Positions 16,177-24,843 of a stretch of DNA of 64,000 nucleotides are shown here, one piece after another. Below the pieces are notes generated by a model. That model was not told the DNA's origin, made no database searches, and saw only the letters and a program-made list of their open reading frames with translations. This stretch comes from Lachnospiraceae bacterium (GTDB lineage Bacteria > Bacillota > Clostridia > Lachnospirales > Lachnospiraceae): contig CABIZF010000010.1 in assembly GCA_902363135.1 (NCBI GenBank), positions 1 through 64,000 of the forward strand, written 5' to 3'. The position numbers were made by a program, and so were the translations under genes. Numbering within the stretch: position 1 is the stretch's first letter; the number at the start of each line of letters is the position of its first letter.

Positions 16177-18975
16177 ATGGAGATGACACAAAAGCGGATG
16201 ACCGTTGGTATTCTGGCGCATGTAGACGCGGGAAAGACAACGCTGGCAGAAGGAATTTTATATCTCACAGGAGAGATCCGTGCCCTTGGAAGGGTAGACC
16301 ATAAGGATGCGTTTCTAGACAATTTTGCAATGGAACGGGATCGTGGAATTACGATTTTTTCCAAACAGGCGGAGATGTGCTGTGAAGGTGTGCAGCTTAC
16401 GCTTGTGGATACGCCGGGGCATGCGGATTTTTCAGCGGAGATGGAGCGGACCTTGCAGATTCTTGATTATGCAGTATTGGTGATCAGCGGTGCAGATGGG
16501 GTACAGAGTCATGTTGAGACACTCTGGCGTCTGCTGAAAAAATATCAGGTGCCAACATTTCTGTTTATCAATAAAATGGATCAGGCCGGGACAGATGAAG
16601 AGACATTGCTTGCAGAGCTGCAGAAAAAGCTGGATGAGCACTGCGTTCAATTCTGGGCTTCCAGGGCGAAAAAAGAGGAGGGGGAAGAGACTGATGAGAT
16701 CTTTGCCGGACTTGATCCGGAACGGAAGCTGCCGTGGCGGGTGGAACAGCTTTTAAAGGATCCGGAGCTGACAGAGACACTGGCTTTATGTGACGAGGCG
16801 TTGTTGGAGAGATACCTGTCTGACGGAACGGTGCAGCTGCAGCAGGTGAGAGAACTGATCAGGAGCCGAAAGCTCTTTCCATGTTACTTTGGATCTGCAT
16901 TAAAGCTGTGCGGCATAGCGGCGCTTCTGGAAGGGATCTGTATGCTTGGTATGGAGCAGGCTTATCCGGAAGCATTTGCAGCAAGGGTCTATAAGATCTC
17001 GCGGGATGCACAGGGAAATCGACTGACACACGTAAAGATCACCGGCGGAAAGCTAAAGGTTCGCGATCTGCTGACAAACCAGACGAAGGGCAAGGGAGCA
17101 GAAGCATGCTGGGAGGAAAAAGTCAGCCAGATCCGCATTTATTCCGGAGCATCGTTCCGAAGCGTCAATGAGGTACAGGCAGGGCAGATCTGTGCGCTTA
17201 CCGGGCTTAACCATACGCATTCCGGAGAAGGACTCGGAGCCGAGAGAGATTCGGAGCTTCCGGTGCTTGAGCCGGTGCTCTCTTATCAGATATGCCTTCC
17301 GGATGACTGTGATGTTCACCAGACCTATCGGAAGCTTCTTCAGCTTGAAGAGGAGGAGCCGGAGCTTCACATTGCATGGAATGAGAAGAAGAATGAGATT
17401 TATGCACAGCTGATGGGTGAGGTGCAGATCGAAGTGCTGAAGAATATGATCCGGGAGCGTTTTGGGATCGCGGTAGAATTTGGTACAGGAAGCATTGTTT
17501 ATAAGGAAACGATCGCGGAACCGGTAATCGGGATCGGGCATTTTGAACCGCTTCGCCATTATGCGGAGGTGCATCTTTTACTTGAGCCGGGAGAGACAGG
17601 AAGCGGGCTGGAATTTGCCTCGGCCTGCAGTGAGGATGTGCTGGATCGAAACTGGCAACGGCTGATTTTAACGCATCTGGAGGAAAAGCAGCATGTAGGT
17701 GTGCTGACCGGGTCAGGGATTACAGATATGAAGATTACGCTGATTGCAGGTCGTGCACATCAAAAGCATACAGAGGGCGGTGATTTCCGACAGGCGACTT
17801 ACCGGGCTGTGCGGCAGGGGCTGCGAAGCGGCAAAAATGTGCTTTTGGAACCGGTATATGAATTTGTGATTGAAGTACCGCAGGAGCTGGCGGGACGTGT
17901 GATGACGGATGTCCAGAAAATGTATGGAAGTGTGGAGCCGCCCGAACTTGCTGACGGGACAGCAGTTTTGCATGGAACGGCTCCGGTAGTTACAATGCGG
18001 GGATATCAGACGGAGCTGCTGGCCTATACAAAAGGAAGAGGGCGGATCAGCTGCACATTGAACGGCTATTTACCTTGCCATAATGCAGACGAAGTGATTA
18101 CGGCGACGGATTATGATCCGGAGGCAGATCTGGACAATCCGACAGGCTCGGTATTTTGTGCGCATGGAGCAGGTTTTGTGGTGGACTGGGCGCTTGTCCC
18201 GGAGTATGCGCATCTGGATACAGCCGGACTTCTGGGGCAGAAGCCGGAGATGGACGAGATGCAGGAGCGAGGGCAAATCGGGGTACCGCAAGGGCACGGC
18301 AACTATGAAGAGATGAGTATTTCTCAGGAGGAGATCGATGAGATTTTTGCCCGCACGTATGGCAGTGCGGGGAGGCGGGAACGTCCGAATTACCGCCGAA
18401 GCCGTCGGACAGACTTTGATGCATCACCTGTGGCGCCAAGGAAGGTGGCGACGGAGGAGTATCTGCTTGTCGATGGCTACAATATCATTTTTGCGTGGGA
18501 AGAGCTGAACGAACTGGCAAAAACGAATGTGGAAGCGGCCCGAACAAAGCTAATGGATATTTTATGTAATTATCAGGGCTATAAAAAAGTAAATCTGATC
18601 CTTGTGTTTGACGCTTACCGGGTCGAAGGCGGACAGGGAAGCGTGCAGAAATATCACAATATTTATGTGGTATATACAAAAGAAGCGGAGACTGCCGACC
18701 AGTATATCGAAAAGACAGTACATGCTATCGGGAGAAAATATCAGGTGACGGTCGCGACCTCAGATGGCCTGGAGCAGGTGATTATCCTCGGTCAGGGCGG
18801 ACATCGGATGTCAGCGCGGGATCTGAAGGAAGAAATTTTCCAAATGGAACAGGAAATTCGGGAAAACTATCTTGGGAGGACGAATAGCCCACGTAATTAT
18901 CTGTTTAATCAGCTGGATGAGAAAATGAGTGCCCTGCTGGAGGATGTGCGGCTCGGAAAGAAAGAACTAAAATAA
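16177..18975 (+). CDS. TetM-like ribosomal GTPase fused to Rae1/YacP-type NYN nuclease
   Basis: A 932-residue fusion. Residues 8 to about 650 match the EF-G-like ribosomal protection family (TetM/TetO/TetW): G1 AHVDAGKTT (14-22), switch RGITI, G3 DTPGH (78-82) and G4 NKMD (132-135), followed by EF-G-like domains II to V. TetM proteins end near 640 residues. Here a polar linker (about 650-755) leads to an NYN/PIN-fold domain from about 758 that closely resembles YacP/Rae1, the ribosome-associated mRNA endonuclease. All four expected acidic residues are seen: D766 (DGYN), D812 (FDAY), D841 (ETADQ) and D863 (TSDG). I infer a factor that binds the ribosomal A site and cuts mRNA or clears stalled complexes. 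Tetracycline resistance should not be assumed. Start ATG 16177 has AGGAG upstream. Confidence 0.9.
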   Translation: MEMTQKRMTVGILAHVDAGKTTLAEGILYLTGEIRALGRVDHKDAFLDNFAMERDRGITIFSKQAEMCCEGVQLTLVDTPGHADFSAEMERTLQILDYAVLVISGADGVQSHVETLWRLLKKYQVPTFLFINKMDQAGTDEETLLAELQKKLDEHCVQFWASRAKKEEGEETDEIFAGLDPERKLPWRVEQLLKDPELTETLALCDEALLERYLSDGTVQLQQVRELIRSRKLFPCYFGSALKLCGIAALLEGICMLGMEQAYPEAFAARVYKISRDAQGNRLTHVKITGGKLKVRDLLTNQTKGKGAEACWEEKVSQIRIYSGASFRSVNEVQAGQICALTGLNHTHSGEGLGAERDSELPVLEPVLSYQICLPDDCDVHQTYRKLLQLEEEEPELHIAWNEKKNEIYAQLMGEVQIEVLKNMIRERFGIAVEFGTGSIVYKETIAEPVIGIGHFEPLRHYAEVHLLLEPGETGSGLEFASACSEDVLDRNWQRLILTHLEEKQHVGVLTGSGITDMKITLIAGRAHQKHTEGGDFRQATYRAVRQGLRSGKNVLLEPVYEFVIEVPQELAGRVMTDVQKMYGSVEPPELADGTAVLHGTAPVVTMRGYQTELLAYTKGRGRISCTLNGYLPCHNADEVITATDYDPEADLDNPTGSVFCAHGAGFVVDWALVPEYAHLDTAGLLGQKPEMDEMQERGQIGVPQGHGNYEEMSISQEEIDEIFARTYGSAGRRERPNYRRSRRTDFDASPVAPRKVATEEYLLVDGYNIIFAWEELNELAKTNVEAARTKLMDILCNYQGYKKVNLILVFDAYRVEGGQGSVQKYHNIYVVYTKEAETADQYIEKTVHAIGRKYQVTVATSDGLEQVIILGQGGHRMSARDLKEEIFQMEQEIRENYLGRTNSPRNYLFNQLDEKMSALLEDVRLGKKELK

Positions 18976-19027
18976 TAAAAAGTAATAAAGACAATAAAAA
19001 TAATATGAGTCTTAAGAGATTAAAAAG

Positions 19028-19056
19028 TTGACATTTATATAGCGCCATGATATAGT
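19028..19056 (+). promoter_or_regulatory. Sigma-A-type promoter
   Basis: TTGACA (19028-19033) and TATAGT (19051-19056) are separated by 17 bases, about 90 bases upstream of the small gene at 19146. Confidence 0.75.
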
Positions 19057-19145
19057 GAAGGAAAAGAAAGCGGATAAATGAGCGGAGAAATCAGCGGTGA
19101 ACATGCGCTATACCGTGCTGCCGAAGGGAGAGGGCAGGAAGAGAC

Positions 19146-19529
19146 ATGGGTGATTCAGGTCAGGTATCGTCGAGTTCTTATCTGATTGCATGTGATGAAA
19201 CGGAGCGGGAGCGCCAGAAGGAGTTGCTCTACAAGGTGATGGGACCGGTGTTTTTCGGTCAGAAGGCGGCGGAGAATGATTCAGAACTGGCAGAGCTGTT
19301 TCGCAGCCGATATGGGATTGACGTGCAGAGAGATTTTTATGAGGGCGACGAACACTATGAGGAATATCTGGAAGCGCAGCAGGCCATTGCGGAGGGCATG
19401 AGTATTTACGGAGGTGAGATCGCATTTGATGACAGCGTGCTGGCGGAGCTGGCAGAGCGTGTCTGGGATATTATGGAGGAAAAGGACCGGAAGGGCTTTC
19501 GGCGGATCAATACGATGCTGGAAGAGTGA
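19146..19529 (+). CDS. Conserved-looking hypothetical protein, 127 residues
   Basis: An acidic, helical, soluble protein with no signal peptide, membrane segment or recognised motif. It has a near-consensus promoter upstream, a GGAAGAG-type ribosome binding site and a clear terminator just after the stop, so it is a well-defined single-gene unit. Codon use and composition match the neighbours. I do not recognise the family. Confidence 0.65.
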   Translation: MGDSGQVSSSSYLIACDETERERQKELLYKVMGPVFFGQKAAENDSELAELFRSRYGIDVQRDFYEGDEHYEEYLEAQQAIAEGMSIYGGEIAFDDSVLAELAERVWDIMEEKDRKGFRRINTMLEE

Positions 19530-19539
19530 ACCGGAAGGG

Positions 19540-19587
19540 AGCAGGTTGTGGGATCCTGGAAAGCTGAGATCCGGCAGCCTGCTTTTA
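19540..19587 (+). terminator. Intrinsic terminator
   Basis: The stem AGCAGG/CCTGCT with an inner GGATC/GATCC stem is followed by TTTT. It starts 11 bases after the preceding stop. Confidence 0.75.
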
Positions 19588-19603
19588 ACTTTACAGGAAA
19601 TTT

Positions 19604-19663
19604 ATGATACACGGATTGCTTCGCATTTCGTGCTCTCGCAATCCTAAAACACCTCAAATCCGC
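19604..19663. repeat. 60-bp dispersed repeat, copy 1
   Basis: This segment matches 52672-52731 at 59 of 60 positions. It contains the stem GGATTGC/GCAATCC. It lies in the gap before the subtilisin gene; no coding function is seen. Confidence 0.85.
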
Positions 19664-19744
19664 GCTACTTTTCGGTGTTTCTTTTGACCCTTGTGTCATA
19701 AAATAATAAGAACGGAAGGTATGTGATAACAGGCAGGTGGGCAG

Positions 19745-21502
19745 ATGGAAGATCAGAAATTGGAAAATCTCTTAAATCTGGCATTGGATGCGACGGAAGA
19801 GGAGCGGGAGAAGTCTGTCAGTCTGGATGTGGGATATGATGCAGAAAATCGAACCTGGCAGGTGATTGTGCGTCATTCTGGAGCATTGCGGCAGCTCATA
19901 GCGCAGCGGTATCCGGATGTCAGCTGGCAGATAACGGAACTTTCAGGAGGGTATGCGATCGTTGATCTCCCACGGAAAGACATGGATAAGCTTGTGCGGA
20001 TGTTGCAGGTATTTTATGTTGAAAAGCCGAAGCAGCTGTTCTTTTCAGCAGAGGCGGGGCGGCGTGCTTCCTGTCTTTCCTCTTTACAGACAGGAGCGGG
20101 AGCACTGTCGGGAGCCGGTGTGCTCGTGGCGGTGATCGATTCCGGGGTTGACTATTTTCATCCGGATTTTCGGACAGAGGATGGCAGGACGCGGATCGTG
20201 GCATTATGGGATCAGTCTTCGAGCAGCGGTCATGCACCGGATGGCTTTTTACAGGGCTGTGAGTATACGCAGGAACAGATTGATGCGGCGCTTGCGACGG
20301 GCAGCAGAGAGCAGGGATATGCACTTGTGCCGGAGCAGGATTTAAGCGGACACGGAACGGCGGTGCTTGGCATTGCCGCGGGGAATGGAAGGGCCTCCGG
20401 TGGCAGATACCGAGGCGTGGCGCCGGAGAGCCTTTTATTAGTCGTGAAGCTTGCGACACCGCAGAGGGGAGGCTTTCCGCGGACGACGGAATTGATGCAG
20501 GCTGTGGAATATATAATACAAAAAGCAGAACAGATGGGGATGCCGGTTGCAGTCAATCTCAGCTTCGGGAGCGTTTATGGTTCTCATCGTGGAAACACGC
20601 TTCTGGAAACGTATCTGGATCAGATGGCAAATCGCTGGAAGAGCACATTTGTGATCGGGACGGGGAATGAGGCGGATTCCGATGGCCATGCGGCGGGACG
20701 GCTTCCGGAGTCAGAACAGACAGAGGTGCAGTTCACGGTCGGGGAGGCACAGCCTGCTTTGAGTATACAGATATGGAAAAACTACGCGGACAGCTGGCAG
20801 ATTGTACTGCTTCATCCGGATGGCAGCCAGATTGCATTTGGAGATGAACAGATGGGGACGGCGCGCTACCTGGTCGGTGGCACGGAGCTTCTTGTCTATT
20901 ATGGAATGCCTGCACCGTATCTGCTACAGCAGGAAATTTTTATTGAATTGATCCCGAACGGGAGTAATGTATTTGTAGATAGCGGACTTTGGAGTATCCG
21001 TTTGTATCCTGTTCGGATTGTGGCTGGAAGGTTTTCGATGTGGATGAGTGATGCGCGGACGAGAAATATGCAGACGCGCTTTCTTCGCCCGACACCGGAT
21101 GCGACATTGACGATTCCCTCTGCCGCTTCCAGGACGATCGCAGTTGGCGCGTATGATGCACGCACGAATTCTTACGCATCATTTTCAGGCCGGGGGTGGC
21201 CGGATGAGCCATATCCGGTGCACCCGGATCTCGTAGCACCTGGCGTAGATGTGACAGCGCCGGCGGTACGCGGTGGATACCTTGCAGTTACCGGTACTTC
21301 CTTTGCGACGCCCTTTGTCACCGGCTCTGCAGCGCTTTTGATGCAGTGGGGTATCGTCAATGGAAATGATCCATATCTGTATGGCGAAAAATTAAGAGCC
21401 AGCCTCCATCGCGGTGCCCGTCCGCTTCCTGGATTCAGAAAATATCCGAACGAAGTGGTGGGGTATGGGGCGTTGTGTACAGTCCAGAGCATTTCAAAAT
21501 GA
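19745..21502 (+). CDS. Subtilisin-like S8 serine protease (Csp-like)
   Basis: A 585-residue S8 peptidase with intact triad: D132 in VIDSGVDYFHPDF, H203 in SGHGTA and S519 in GTSFATP. A roughly 100-residue N-terminal segment resembles the propeptide region of clostridial Csp proteases. No signal peptide is visible, so the enzyme is cytoplasmic or spore-associated rather than classically secreted. A long insert lies between His and Ser (about 290-450), as in Csp-type enzymes. Csp proteases activate the cortex hydrolase SleC during spore germination in Clostridium; a germination role here is inferred. AGGTGG precedes the ATG. Confidence 0.85.
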   Translation: MEDQKLENLLNLALDATEEEREKSVSLDVGYDAENRTWQVIVRHSGALRQLIAQRYPDVSWQITELSGGYAIVDLPRKDMDKLVRMLQVFYVEKPKQLFFSAEAGRRASCLSSLQTGAGALSGAGVLVAVIDSGVDYFHPDFRTEDGRTRIVALWDQSSSSGHAPDGFLQGCEYTQEQIDAALATGSREQGYALVPEQDLSGHGTAVLGIAAGNGRASGGRYRGVAPESLLLVVKLATPQRGGFPRTTELMQAVEYIIQKAEQMGMPVAVNLSFGSVYGSHRGNTLLETYLDQMANRWKSTFVIGTGNEADSDGHAAGRLPESEQTEVQFTVGEAQPALSIQIWKNYADSWQIVLLHPDGSQIAFGDEQMGTARYLVGGTELLVYYGMPAPYLLQQEIFIELIPNGSNVFVDSGLWSIRLYPVRIVAGRFSMWMSDARTRNMQTRFLRPTPDATLTIPSAASRTIAVGAYDARTNSYASFSGRGWPDEPYPVHPDLVAPGVDVTAPAVRGGYLAVTGTSFATPFVTGSAALLMQWGIVNGNDPYLYGEKLRASLHRGARPLPGFRKYPNEVVGYGALCTVQSISK

Positions 21503-21587
21503 GATATACTGCTAGAGATTGATTTCATAAAAAATATATCGTATGATGCAATTATAACTTGAACGAGATATATACGGAGGAATATGC

Positions 21588-22523
21588 ATGGAAAATGAAA
21601 TAGTATTATTTGAAACAGAAGATCATGAAATCAAGTTAAATGTTGCAGTGGAAAATAATACAGTATGGCTGAACAGAAAGCAACTGGCGGAATTGTTTGG
21701 CAGAGATGTTAAGACAATAGGAAAACATATTAATAATGCTTTAAAGGAAGAGTTGGATCATTCAGTTGTCGCAAATTTTGCGACAACTGCTTCTGATGGA
21801 AAAGTATATCAGGTAGAACATTATAATCTTGATATGATTATATCAGTAGGATATCGGGTAAAATCTCGCAGAGGTGTAGAATTCCGAAGATGGGCAAATG
21901 ATATTTTAAAACAATATATTCTTAATGGATACGCAATAAATGAAAAACGTTTAATTGCCCTGGAGAAAACGGTAGACATCCAGACCAAAATGTTAGCCTG
22001 TACATTAGAGGTTGAAGAAGAGGATATATTGAAGGCAGTAAGTTTATATACAGAGGCACTGACATTGTTGGATCAATATGACCATCAAACGATTGAAAAA
22101 CCAGAAGGAAATCAACCAATATACAGAATTACATATGATGAATGTTGCGCCATGGTAAATGCTATGGAAGATACATTTCATTCAGATGTTTTCGGTGTGG
22201 AAAAAGAGAAAGGTAAGGTGGAAGGAATCATTGCAGCAGTCTATCAGAGTGTATTTGGCGGAGATGTTTATCCATCTTTGGAAGAAAAAGCTGCAAATTT
22301 ATTATATTTCATGATAAAAGATCACCCTTATGCGGATGGCTGTAAGCGAATCGCGGCCTCTTTATTTTTGGAATTTTTGGATAGAAATAATTTTTTGTAT
22401 AGAAATGGAGAAAAACGAATAAGTGACGGTGCATTGGTGGCAATAACATTGATGATTGCTGAATCAGATCCTGTAGAAAAAGATATCATGGTTAATTTGG
22501 TTATAAATTTATTAACATTATAA
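21588..22523 (+). CDS. RhuM-family protein with C-terminal Fic/Doc domain
   Basis: Residues 1 to about 115 match RhuM (virulence-protein-like, phage/island-associated), including W-L-N-R-K-Q-LAELF and YNLDMIISVGYRV. Residues about 200-311 are a Fic/Doc domain with HPYADGCKRIAA from H246. The usual HPFxDGNKR motif has Cys in place of Asn, so activity may differ or be lost. The gene is clearly AT-richer than its neighbours, and a truncated coding fragment follows it, both signs of transfer. Coding bases 21763-21789 form a perfect inverted repeat. Fic domains usually transfer AMP or phosphate to proteins. Start ATG has GGAGG upstream. Confidence 0.88.
   Translation: MENEIVLFETEDHEIKLNVAVENNTVWLNRKQLAELFGRDVKTIGKHINNALKEELDHSVVANFATTASDGKVYQVEHYNLDMIISVGYRVKSRRGVEFRRWANDILKQYILNGYAINEKRLIALEKTVDIQTKMLACTLEVEEEDILKAVSLYTEALTLLDQYDHQTIEKPEGNQPIYRITYDECCAMVNAMEDTFHSDVFGVEKEKGKVEGIIAAVYQSVFGGDVYPSLEEKAANLLYFMIKDHPYADGCKRIAASLFLEFLDRNNFLYRNGEKRISDGALVAITLMIAESDPVEKDIMVNLVINLLTL
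21763..21789. repeat. Perfect 13-bp inverted repeat inside the RhuM coding region
   Basis: Arms CAGTTGTCGCAAA and its exact complement flank one base (21776). It encodes part of S-V-V-A-N-F-A-T-T-A in the RhuM-Fic protein. Confidence 0.9.
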
Positions 22524-22553
22524 ATTTGGTAGATATTAATAAAGAGGGATACA

Positions 22554-22688
22554 ATGAATATCGAAGCATATAATCTGGATTCGCTACGCAGGTTGGTACG
22601 AAAATTAGAAAAAGAAATCGGAAAGCGTTGCACAGGAATTAATGGGAATGATACAGGAAGATATAAAGCGATAAATAAGCTACTATAG
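22554..22688 (+). pseudogene. Truncated coding fragment after the RhuM-Fic gene
   Basis: AGAGGG precedes ATG 22554, giving a 44-residue frame beginning MNIEAYNLDSLRRLVRKLEK. It looks like the N-terminus of a larger coiled-coil-starting protein. After about 22 codons a neighbouring frame (ESVAQELMGMIQEDIKR, then stop) looks equally protein-like, suggesting two gene ends joined by a deletion. I cannot name the parent gene. Confidence 0.45.
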
Positions 22689-22786
22689 CAATAATGTAAT
22701 ATATCTTGTAGCAGAATTTGTGACAATGACATTACATCCTCCCCACCTGTTTTGTGACAATTATATAGCGTCCTCTATACAGAAAC

Positions 22787-22833
22787 ATGCGGTTTTAAGC
22801 CATTTTCGTGGCAAAAAAGCCGCATATTTTTTG
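22787..22833 (+). terminator. Intrinsic terminator in a non-coding gap
   Basis: ATGCGG/CCGCAT with an inner GCCA/TGGC stem is followed by ATTTTTT. The gap 22689-22994 also holds two direct copies of TTGTGACAAT (22718-22727 and 22752-22761) and a promoter-like site. Confidence 0.7.
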
Positions 22834-22924
22834 TAGCAATAACTTGACATCCTCGGGGGCATTATGTACAGCAAAAAGTCTTCCTCAAAAATGAAAAATT
22901 TTACAACTACTGTTAGAGACGGGA

Positions 22925-22933
22925 TGGTATAAT
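22925..22933 (+). promoter_or_regulatory. Extended -10 promoter element
   Basis: TGGTATAAT (22925-22933) is an extended -10 sequence 61 bases before the EEP-family gene; no clear -35 is seen at 17 bases. Confidence 0.5.
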
Positions 22934-22994
22934 AAGCATGTCTGCCTGATGAGATGTACAGGAAACAGATAATGAGAATGGATGGTGCAAAGTA

Positions 22995-24089
22995 ATGATA
23001 AGAAAATGTTTGAAGGTAATTGGAACTGTGGCAGCGATTCTGGTGGGAGTTGTGGCTGTATATGTCATTTATTTATTTACTACCTATCACAGGATCGCAG
23101 ATAACCTTCCGTTGACGGTGGAGCAGCCGGCAAAAAAGGGGACGGATGTGGATGCGCTTGCGATTGGAACGGAGTATACCGCACTGACATATAATATTGG
23201 TTTTGGTGCATATACACCGGATTTTAGTTTTTTTATGGATGGCGGGGAATCCTCCTGGGCGAAGAGCAAAGAGAGTGTACTGGATACTGTGCAGGGAGCA
23301 GGCGATCTGGTGGCGTCGCTCCGGCCGGATTTTGCCCTGATTGAGGAGATTGACCTGGATTCTACGAGAAGCTATCATACGGATGAATATGCCCTTTTAA
23401 AAGAGTGCCTTCCGGAAGACTATACGGTCTTTGCACAGAATTACGATTCTGCATTTTTATTTTATCCGCTGAATCAGCCGCACGGCAGCAGCAAATCGGG
23501 GCTTGGCCTTTTTTCCGGATATCCGGTTACGGAAGCACTGCGCCGGAGCTTTCCGATTTCTACGTCATGGAAGAAATTTTTGGATCTGGACCGCTGCTAC
23601 AGCATCTCCAGAGTGCCGGTGGAGAATGGAACGGAACTGGTCATTTTCACGCTTCATATGTCGGCTTACGGAAACAGCGATGAGATTCGCAAGGCGCAGA
23701 TTTCCATGCTGTGTGAAGATATGGAAAAGGAGTATGCGGCGGGCAATTATGTTCTGTGCGGCGGGGATTTTAATCATGATCTGAAGGCATCAGAGGAAAA
23801 TGCCAGTGAATGCGAGTCGTGGGCCTATCCGTTCCCGCGTTCCATGCTGCCGGAGCATATTTCCTTTGCGATGGATTATCTGTCGGAGCAGGAGAGAGAA
23901 GCGCTCTGGGACAGTGCGCGGAATGCGGACATGGAGTATGTGCCGGGGGAGACTTATACCGTGACTCTGGACGGATTTTTGATTTCTGATAATATTGAGT
24001 GCCACTCTTATGAAAATGTAAATACGGGATACCGCTATTCAGACCATGATCCGGTCGTGATTAAATTCCGGCTGAAGGATGCAAGATGA
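22995..24089 (+). CDS. Membrane-anchored endonuclease/exonuclease/phosphatase-family protein
   Basis: A 364-residue protein with one N-terminal membrane segment (about 7-29) and an EEP-fold domain outside the membrane. Visible motifs are LTYNIGFG (about 64), IEEID (metal-binding Glu), FTLHMSAYG, CGGDFNHD and the final YSDHDPVV. These form the metal and phosphate site of the DNase I/sphingomyelinase fold. The substrate could be nucleic acid, phospholipid or a phosphoinositide. The next gene (sce7726 type) starts 43 bases downstream in the same direction. Confidence 0.85.
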   Translation: MIRKCLKVIGTVAAILVGVVAVYVIYLFTTYHRIADNLPLTVEQPAKKGTDVDALAIGTEYTALTYNIGFGAYTPDFSFFMDGGESSWAKSKESVLDTVQGAGDLVASLRPDFALIEEIDLDSTRSYHTDEYALLKECLPEDYTVFAQNYDSAFLFYPLNQPHGSSKSGLGLFSGYPVTEALRRSFPISTSWKKFLDLDRCYSISRVPVENGTELVIFTLHMSAYGNSDEIRKAQISMLCEDMEKEYAAGNYVLCGGDFNHDLKASEENASECESWAYPFPRSMLPEHISFAMDYLSEQEREALWDSARNADMEYVPGETYTVTLDGFLISDNIECHSYENVNTGYRYSDHDPVVIKFRLKDAR

Positions 24090-24132
24090 CAGATGCTATG
24101 CTATGAGAAATCCGACAAAGAGGAGGAAACGA

Positions 24133-24816
24133 ATGCTGGATAAAGAGATCAGGGAGCCGTTGTTTGACTTTCTGGAGGAATTTTACGGGAAAATCCGTAT
24201 TTTTGAAGAAAAAATCACCGGGCTGTCCCGTACAGATGCGCTCGGAGTTATTGATGGACAGTTGATAGGATTTGAGATCAAGAGTGACCATGATACATAT
24301 GCACGTCTGCAGAGGCAGACGGCAGATTATGATGAGCTGTGTGATGTGAATTATCTGGTAATCGGAAGGAGCCATCGAAAACAGGCGGATCAGCACATCC
24401 CGAAGCACTGGGGAATTATTTGTGTATATGAAGAGAACACCTGCGGCAATAAAAAGATTGTGGTAGAGATTGATCAGATCCCCGGTGTAAACCCGAATGT
24501 AAAGCTGGCACGGCAGCTGGATTTGCTGTGGCGGCCGGAGCTGGCCCTCTTGCAGGAATGGAATGGAATGCCCAAATACAAGTGGCAGAGCAAGGCATTT
24601 GTCCGGGAGAAAATCCTGGAGCGGATTCCGGAAGAAACTCTGAAGCATCAGATCACCGGGCTTTTATTTGAACGGGACTATGAGGAACTGCTGGCGCAGA
24701 TCCGTGAAGTACAGAAAACTACGCGACCACGGCGTCGCAATATGAGTGAGCAGCGAAGAACGATTAAAGCAGTGCGGAAAAAGCGAAGCGCTGCAAAAAA
24801 GCGTGCAGGCAGCTGA
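24133..24816 (+). CDS. sce7726-family protein
   Basis: A 227-residue protein. The pattern REPLFDFLEE, then IDGQLIGFEIKSDHDTYARL and NYLVIGRSHRKQ fits the sce7726 family, which looks like a restriction-endonuclease-type fold with conserved D and E-x-K residues. The C-terminal 40 residues are Arg/Lys-rich, suggesting nucleic acid binding. Start 24133 follows GAGGAGG. It sits directly upstream of addB with a 27-base gap, so a DNA-processing role is tempting but unproven. Confidence 0.75.
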   Translation: MLDKEIREPLFDFLEEFYGKIRIFEEKITGLSRTDALGVIDGQLIGFEIKSDHDTYARLQRQTADYDELCDVNYLVIGRSHRKQADQHIPKHWGIICVYEENTCGNKKIVVEIDQIPGVNPNVKLARQLDLLWRPELALLQEWNGMPKYKWQSKAFVREKILERIPEETLKHQITGLLFERDYEELLAQIREVQKTTRPRRRNMSEQRRTIKAVRKKRSAAKKRAGS

Positions 24817-24843
24817 ACACGGCAGACAGGAAGAGGAATGACG

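Noticed and set aside
16177..18975. Tetracycline resistance gene
   Set aside because: The GTPase part is TetM-like but divergent, fused to a nuclease domain and coupled to a sugar kinase gene; resistance cannot be claimed from motifs.
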